This document shows positions 5,788-8,940 of a stretch of 8,940 nucleotides of DNA, in pieces. Positions within the stretch are counted from its first letter, which is position 1; each line of letters begins with the position of its first letter. The notes below the pieces were generated by a model that worked only from the letters and a program-made list of their open reading frames with translations, had not been told where the DNA came from and searched no databases. A program made the translations under genes and the position numbers. The stretch covers positions 1-8,940 of the forward strand of contig CANORX010000030.1 of NCBI GenBank assembly GCA_947569225.1, written 5' to 3'. The DNA is from an uncultured Clostridia bacterium (lineage in GTDB: Bacteria; Bacillota_I; Bacilli_A; RF39; UBA660).

Positions 5788-7245
5788 ATGGATAATAAAA
5801 CTATCCTAGATAACCGCTGGTGTTATACTGATATGAAATTAAGAGATTATCTTAAAATATATAAAAAAATAAGTTCTAAAACACAAGATAGAATCCAAGA
5901 TATATTCAATAGCATAGATTTTGAATATACTGACCTTAATAAACCTATATCTAGTAATAAAAAGAAGAAACTACTTAGGATTATAGAAGAGTGGAAAGAA
6001 TCCAATATATTGAATGGATATTTTGGATATATGGTAAATGAATTGATTAGGAAAAGATATATTACTAATCAAGAAATGTTAGATATATTATTGTGGGGAG
6101 CTTATATCAAAGAAAGAAATCAGTTAGACGAATATGAGCAAGTCTTATTTACTGAAATAGGACAAGACTTATATAGACAGGGTATTGAAGAAATAAAGCC
6201 TACTAAAAAGAAAAAGTGGAGCTTGACTTGGGAATATATATGGTCGATGTTATGCTTGCCTAATGTAAAGGGTAGTAGCTGGATAACTTATATTGAAGCG
6301 TTAGCTTTAACTAATGCTCAAGAAATAGAAAGACAAGCTACTATCCAATTACAGCAAAATAAAAAGCCTAATATTGAAGATGATGTATTCAAAAATATAG
6401 TTAAGAAACAACAAAATAGATATATTTCTATAAATGGTGATAAAACTAGCGGTGCTTTAGACAGCCAAGTAGTGGAAATAGCTAGTAAGTCTTTATTAAA
6501 AGCTGGTGAAGATGTAGGACAAAAGAAACTTAGAGCTAGATTTATTGCTGAGATAGATGAAAAGACAACTAAGATGTGTGATGGTATGAATGGAATGTTA
6601 TTCTATGTAAATGATTGGAATAGATTTTATAGATATAGTGCTGATGATGGTAGAGATGTTCTTTATACAATTAAAGGACTAGAGGTAGGAGCTAATTTAC
6701 CTCCTATCAATAATCATTTTCATTATTGTAGAAGTACCATAACTTACCTAACTGAAATGAAATATAATGAGCTTATAGCCGAATATAATCAGTTAAAGAA
6801 GATAATACCTACTGAAATCCCTAATAACATTGAAGAATACGCTAAATTGAGGTATAATAATAGCAATTATTATGAAGAAACGAAACTCAAAGAAGAGATA
6901 GGAAAACATTATAAGAAAGACCTAGAAATAGGTGAAAGGAAGAAAACTTTATCATTTAAAGATTATTATAATAAAGTAAATGATACGAGAGAATATCTTA
7001 ATAATGTTCAAGCTAAAGGTTTTGGAACTATTGGTGAAGTAAAATTACATACTATTGATAGAATGATAGATAGAAATATTACTAAGGAAGATATAAAAAG
7101 TATCTTAGAGAATCCTGAGAATAGTTGGTTTAGTCCTATCAATAATAGTCAAGTGTTCTTTAAAGATAAAAAAATGGTTGCTATTGATATTGATGAATTA
7201 AGTATCAAGACAGCTTATAAGGGAAGAGGTAAAAAAAATGAATAA
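5788..7245 (+). CDS. Minor head protein (SPP1 gp7/MuF-like) with C-terminal toxin-like domain
   Basis: This is a 485-residue protein. The first 240 residues are helical, as in gp7-type proteins that bind the portal and enter the capsid. A MuF domain follows at about residues 248-322: ARFIAEIDEKTTKMCDGMNG (C264, D265, G266) and LPPINNHFHYCRST (H310, H312, C314, R315), the usual Cys/His pattern. Plain gp7-type proteins end near here, but this one continues about 160 residues. After a charged linker (about 323-400), residues 408-480 read FGTIGEVKLHTIDRMIDRNI, then TKEDIKSILENP and a beta-rich end. That H-x3-RM-x2-R-x-IT-x2-DI-x5-NP pattern resembles BECR-fold RNase toxins (Barnase/EndoU/colicin/RelE-like) seen at the ends of MuF polymorphic toxins. 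Candidate active residues are H421, R425, R429 and T475. Its last eight bases overlap the next small ORF. The MuF part is firm; the toxin assignment is by motif only. Confidence 0.88.
   Translation: MDNKTILDNRWCYTDMKLRDYLKIYKKISSKTQDRIQDIFNSIDFEYTDLNKPISSNKKKKLLRIIEEWKESNILNGYFGYMVNELIRKRYITNQEMLDILLWGAYIKERNQLDEYEQVLFTEIGQDLYRQGIEEIKPTKKKKWSLTWEYIWSMLCLPNVKGSSWITYIEALALTNAQEIERQATIQLQQNKKPNIEDDVFKNIVKKQQNRYISINGDKTSGALDSQVVEIASKSLLKAGEDVGQKKLRARFIAEIDEKTTKMCDGMNGMLFYVNDWNRFYRYSADDGRDVLYTIKGLEVGANLPPINNHFHYCRSTITYLTEMKYNELIAEYNQLKKIIPTEIPNNIEEYAKLRYNNSNYYEETKLKEEIGKHYKKDLEIGERKKTLSFKDYYNKVNDTREYLNNVQAKGFGTIGEVKLHTIDRMIDRNITKEDIKSILENPENSWFSPINNSQVFFKDKKMVAIDIDELSIKTAYKGRGKKNE
7231..7238 (+). 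other. Run of eight A at the MuF/small-ORF junction
   Basis: Eight consecutive A precede TGA-ATA at the end of the MuF gene, and the last A is the first base of the downstream ATG. GAGGT at 7226-7230 gives that ATG a ribosome site. A transcript with one A fewer would join the two frames into one protein. Long A runs are expected in AT-rich DNA, so this may mean nothing more than a spacer. Confidence 0.6.
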
Positions 7246-7423
7246 TCCAAGAAAGATATTATCCAAAGAAGATATAGATATACTTGAATCAAATAAAGTA
7301 AATGTTCCTGATAAAGAATTGAATGATAAAGAATGGGATAATTTCATCGTTCAAATAGCAATCAATTTAAAGCAGGAAGAATCCGAAAGGATAATAGATA
7401 TATTAGATGACAGCACTAAATAA
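7238..7423 (+). CDS. Small acidic protein, candidate immunity protein for the MuF toxin domain
   Basis: This 61-residue protein has 15 Asp/Glu against 9 Lys/Arg, so it is clearly acidic. It is predicted helical, with segments around SKEDIDILES and EWDNFIVQIAINLKQEESER. It overlaps the last eight bases of the MuF gene, has a ribosome site inside it (GAGGT, 7226-7230), and is followed at once by a terminator that shares its stop codon. In polymorphic toxin systems a small, often acidic immunity gene lies directly behind the toxin domain and blocks the nuclease active site. Size, charge, overlap and position all fit that role. I recognise no family, so the role rests on context. An unrelated small head protein is the alternative. 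Confidence 0.65.
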   Translation: MNNPRKILSKEDIDILESNKVNVPDKELNDKEWDNFIVQIAINLKQEESERIIDILDDSTK

Positions 7424-7435
7424 AGTGCTGTTTTT
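7410..7435 (+). terminator. Rho-independent terminator after the candidate immunity gene
   Basis: ACAGCACT (7410-7417) and AGTGCTGT (7424-7431) form a perfect 8-bp stem around AAATAA, followed by five T. The left arm and loop are the last codons and stop of the small ORF. It would end or reduce transcription in the middle of the head operon, separating portal and MuF from scaffold and capsid genes. Confidence 0.8.
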
Positions 7436-7436
7436 C

Positions 7437-7459
7437 TATACTACTTTATAGGTAGTATA
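7437..7459. repeat. Inverted repeat TATACTAC/GTAGTATA
   Basis: A perfect 8-bp inverted repeat (7437-7444 and 7452-7459) with a seven-base loop lies directly behind the terminator. No T run follows, so it is an RNA hairpin or protein site rather than a terminator. Confidence 0.5.
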
Positions 7460-7491
7460 TCAATAATAAAAAGATATTTATGATAGTGAAC

Positions 7492-7582
7492 TTATCTTGT
7501 GTTAAGAGAGGTCATACCAGTTGGAGAACATATACTCAATTAAATATCAAACACTATTGTTGATATAGTGCCTATAAGATAG
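7492..7582 (+). ncRNA. Possible structured RNA between two terminators
   Basis: No ORF or recognised RNA family is seen here, but the segment could fold. Positions 7492-7501 can pair with 7573-7582 (ten pairs, three of them G-U) to close a domain. Inside, ATATCAA (7544-7550) pairs with TTGATAT (7560-7566), and the overlapping alternative CACTAT (7552-7557) pairs with ATAGTG (7565-7570). The last two exclude each other. It is bounded by terminators on both sides. AT-rich DNA makes chance stems likely, so this is a weak call. Confidence 0.2.
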
Positions 7583-7601
7583 ACACTAAATAATGATTAT
7601 T

Positions 7602-7631
7602 AAGAGGAATGATAGCTACATTCCTTTTTTT
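7602..7631 (+). terminator. Second rho-independent terminator in the head operon
   Basis: AGGAATG (7605-7611) pairs perfectly with CATTCCT (7619-7625) around a seven-base loop, with further A-T and G-U pairs outward to 7602, and seven T at 7625-7631. It is a well-formed terminator in the plus direction, about 190 bases after the first. From 7632 to 7716 I see only a small inverted repeat (ATTGT 7643-7647/ACAAT 7654-7658) and no convincing promoter for the genes that follow. Confidence 0.75.
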
Positions 7632-7731
7632 AATGCCTTTCTATTGTGGCTCAACAATGGGAATATTTGTGTGAAGCAATGAGCTGGGGACTTGTTTAAG
7701 TAAATGGCTTGGGGCTAAAGGAGGAATAAGA

Positions 7732-8286
7732 ATGGACGCAAATAATAACGCTGGTGTAGTTGAGAACAATAATCAACAAAACCAAAACACAGGTGCTGAT
7801 GTTCAAGTACCTAAAACTTTTGACGAAATGTTAAAAGAATCTAATTATCAAAGTGAATTTGATAGAAAAGTCCAAAAGTCTTTAGATACAGCTAAGGCTA
7901 AATGGGAAGCTGAATTAGAAGCTAAACAAAGTGAGGCTGATAAGCTAGCTAAGATGAAAGAGGACGAAAGAAAAGACTACGAGATAGAAAAAGCTCGTAA
8001 AGAAAAGGAAGAAGCTGAGGCTAGATTAAATGCTTATGAATTAAAAGAAGAAGCAATTAAAATGGCTAATGCTCCTGAAACTCAGGTAGATGTTTCATTG
8101 TTAAATCTTATTGACTTTAGAAACATTAAGGCTGAACAAGTAGAGCCTACTATTAAAAATATTAAGAAAGTTTTTGATAGTGCTGTTGAAAATGAAGTTA
8201 ATAAGAGGTTAAAAGAAACAACTCCTAAGACCGTTATTAGTCAAAACAATGGCGGTGCAAAGAAAAGTATCCCTAATGTATTTTAA
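7732..8286 (+). CDS. Scaffold protein (DUF4355-like)
   Basis: This is a 184-residue capsid assembly scaffold, which guides the major capsid protein into a prohead and is then lost. The N-terminus is low-complexity, rich in Asn and Gln (about residues 1-25). A short motif FDEMLKESNYQSEFDRKVQKS (about 30-50) matches the usual start of DUF4355-type scaffolds. A long Lys/Glu/Ala coiled coil follows to about residue 110 (KWEAELEAKQSEADKLAKMK and onward). The end is a compact C-terminal segment of the kind that binds capsid protein. The perfect AAAGGAGG at 7717-7724 supports the start. It lies directly before the capsid gene, the normal position, with a 25-base gap holding that gene's ribosome site. 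Confidence 0.88.
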   Translation: MDANNNAGVVENNNQQNQNTGADVQVPKTFDEMLKESNYQSEFDRKVQKSLDTAKAKWEAELEAKQSEADKLAKMKEDERKDYEIEKARKEKEEAEARLNAYELKEEAIKMANAPETQVDVSLLNLIDFRNIKAEQVEPTIKNIKKVFDSAVENEVNKRLKETTPKTVISQNNGGAKKSIPNVF

Positions 8287-8311
8287 GGAAAGGTAAAGGA
8301 GGAATGTTTAG

Positions 8312-8940
8312 ATGGATACAAGTAGATTAGGTGCGTTAAGCATTGAATTATTGGGAAGTGAAGCTAAGGATAAATTAGCGGAAGAATACGGAAAGGTAAT
8401 TGAAAACATAACAACTGAGACAGTAGCTGGTAAATATTCTAATAAGGATTTAAGCGGTGACCCAACAAGTGGTAGCGTTGAAGCTAAGAGATTTGCTAAT
8501 GTTAAAGGTCAAAAATATGGAACAGCTAGAATAGGTTGAGCTTGACAAAAAATTAAAGCTCAAAATGTAGTTGTACCTATTGATGATGATGTTGAATACA
8601 TCGAAGAAGTAGAAGAAAAAGATTTAAAAATGTATGGTGTTGGAGGTTTAATTGAAAAAAGAACAGCTAATCACGGATTAAGTGCTAGTATTGATAATGA
8701 TGTTAAATTTTTCCAAGCTATGGCTGATGAGGGAACTGAATTTAGTTGTACTGAAACAGCAATCAATAAAATTGTAAGTAAAGCTATTACTACTATGAGA
8801 AAAACTAAAAATGACTTTGTAAATGGAGTACCTTTACAAATGATTAAAGTTGCCTTTAGTGAAGACGCTTACGGAGAAATTAGAGATTGGTTAGATACTA
8901 CAGCTAAATCTAATATTGATACTTCTATTGGTGAAGTTGG
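8312..8940 (+). CDS. Major capsid protein, 3'-partial, with two in-frame TGA codons
   Basis: AAAGGAGG at 8295-8302 precedes the ATG. The frame gives 75 residues, then TGA at 8537-8539 (codon 76), GCT, TGA at 8543-8545 (codon 78), and stays open to the window edge (209 codons). Both sides look like one capsid protein: SGSVEAKRFANVKGQKYGTARIG before, and VVPIDDDVEYIEEVEEKDLKMYGVGGLIEKR after, as in a common Firmicutes phage capsid family. In that family I remember a G-x-G pattern after GTAR, so Gly would fit both positions, and GGA to TGA is a one-base change. TGG is used for Trp later in the same gene. Either the codons are read through or reassigned, or this is a broken gene in a decaying prophage or a sequencing error. 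No ribosome site restarts translation at the next ATG (8630). Confidence 0.8.

Noticed and set aside
7500..7570. Degenerate tRNA suggested by AGTTGGAGAAC
   Set aside because: No matching D-stem partner, T-loop motif or acceptor stem could be found around it.
593..8286. Genome-wide reassignment of TGA to Trp or Gly
   Set aside because: All genes outside the capsid gene are full length without any in-frame TGA and use TGG and GGN freely, so a general code change would be expected to leave TGA codons elsewhere. A restricted or late-only event remains open.
8542..8571. TTGACA at 8542-8547 as a -35 box inside the capsid gene
   Set aside because: The best matching -10 (TGTAGT at 8566-8571) has two mismatches, and the site lies within coding sequence with no gene start behind it. 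It is probably a by-product of the second TGA.
1..8940. CRISPR arrays, insertion sequences, integrase or attachment sites
   Set aside because: No regularly spaced repeats, transposase or integrase genes, or paired att-like repeats were seen in the window.

Overview
The window is a late-gene module of a tailed double-stranded DNA phage or prophage. The DNA is strongly AT-rich, codon choice favours AGA, ATA and TTA, and ribosome-binding sites of the AAAGGAGG/GGAGGTGAT type precede most genes. These features point to a low-GC Firmicutes host, most likely a clostridium or a relative. This is inferred from composition, gene order and remembered protein families, not from a database search. All supported genes lie on the plus strand.

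Layout. Positions 1-593 hold the 3' part of a GIY-YIG nuclease with a Cys-rich zinc-finger-like segment; its start lies upstream of the window. It overlaps by one base a regulator with a sigma-region-4-like helix-turn-helix (593-1120), of the kind that activates phage late genes. Positions 1121-1423 are non-coding and densely patterned: twin TATAAT boxes, an AT-rich terminator-like hairpin, a tRNA-like element with a perfect GTTCGATTC T-loop, a short tandem repeat, a palindrome and a strong GAAA-loop terminator. Two small ORFs follow (one membrane peptide, one Cys-rich), then an HExxH metallopeptidase-like protein.

The packaging and head cassette runs from 2144 to the end: small terminase, large terminase, SPP1 gp6-type portal, SPP1 gp7/MuF-type minor head protein, a very small acidic ORF, a 308-base non-coding stretch bounded by two terminators, a coiled-coil scaffold protein and the major capsid protein. 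The genes are tightly packed, several starts overlap the previous stop, and they probably act together: terminase packages DNA through the portal into a capsid built by scaffold and capsid proteins.

Three things stand out. First, the MuF protein carries an extra C-terminal domain resembling the nuclease toxins of MuF polymorphic toxins. The 61-codon acidic ORF overlapping its end sits where an immunity gene would be. Second, the capsid gene has two in-frame TGA codons six bases apart (codons 76 and 78), after which the same frame stays open to the window edge with capsid-like sequence. This means recoding, readthrough, inactivation or a sequence error. Third, two non-coding stretches (1121-1423 and 7424-7731) contain several hairpins and terminators inside what should be a continuous late operon, suggesting antitermination, small RNAs or cassette boundaries.
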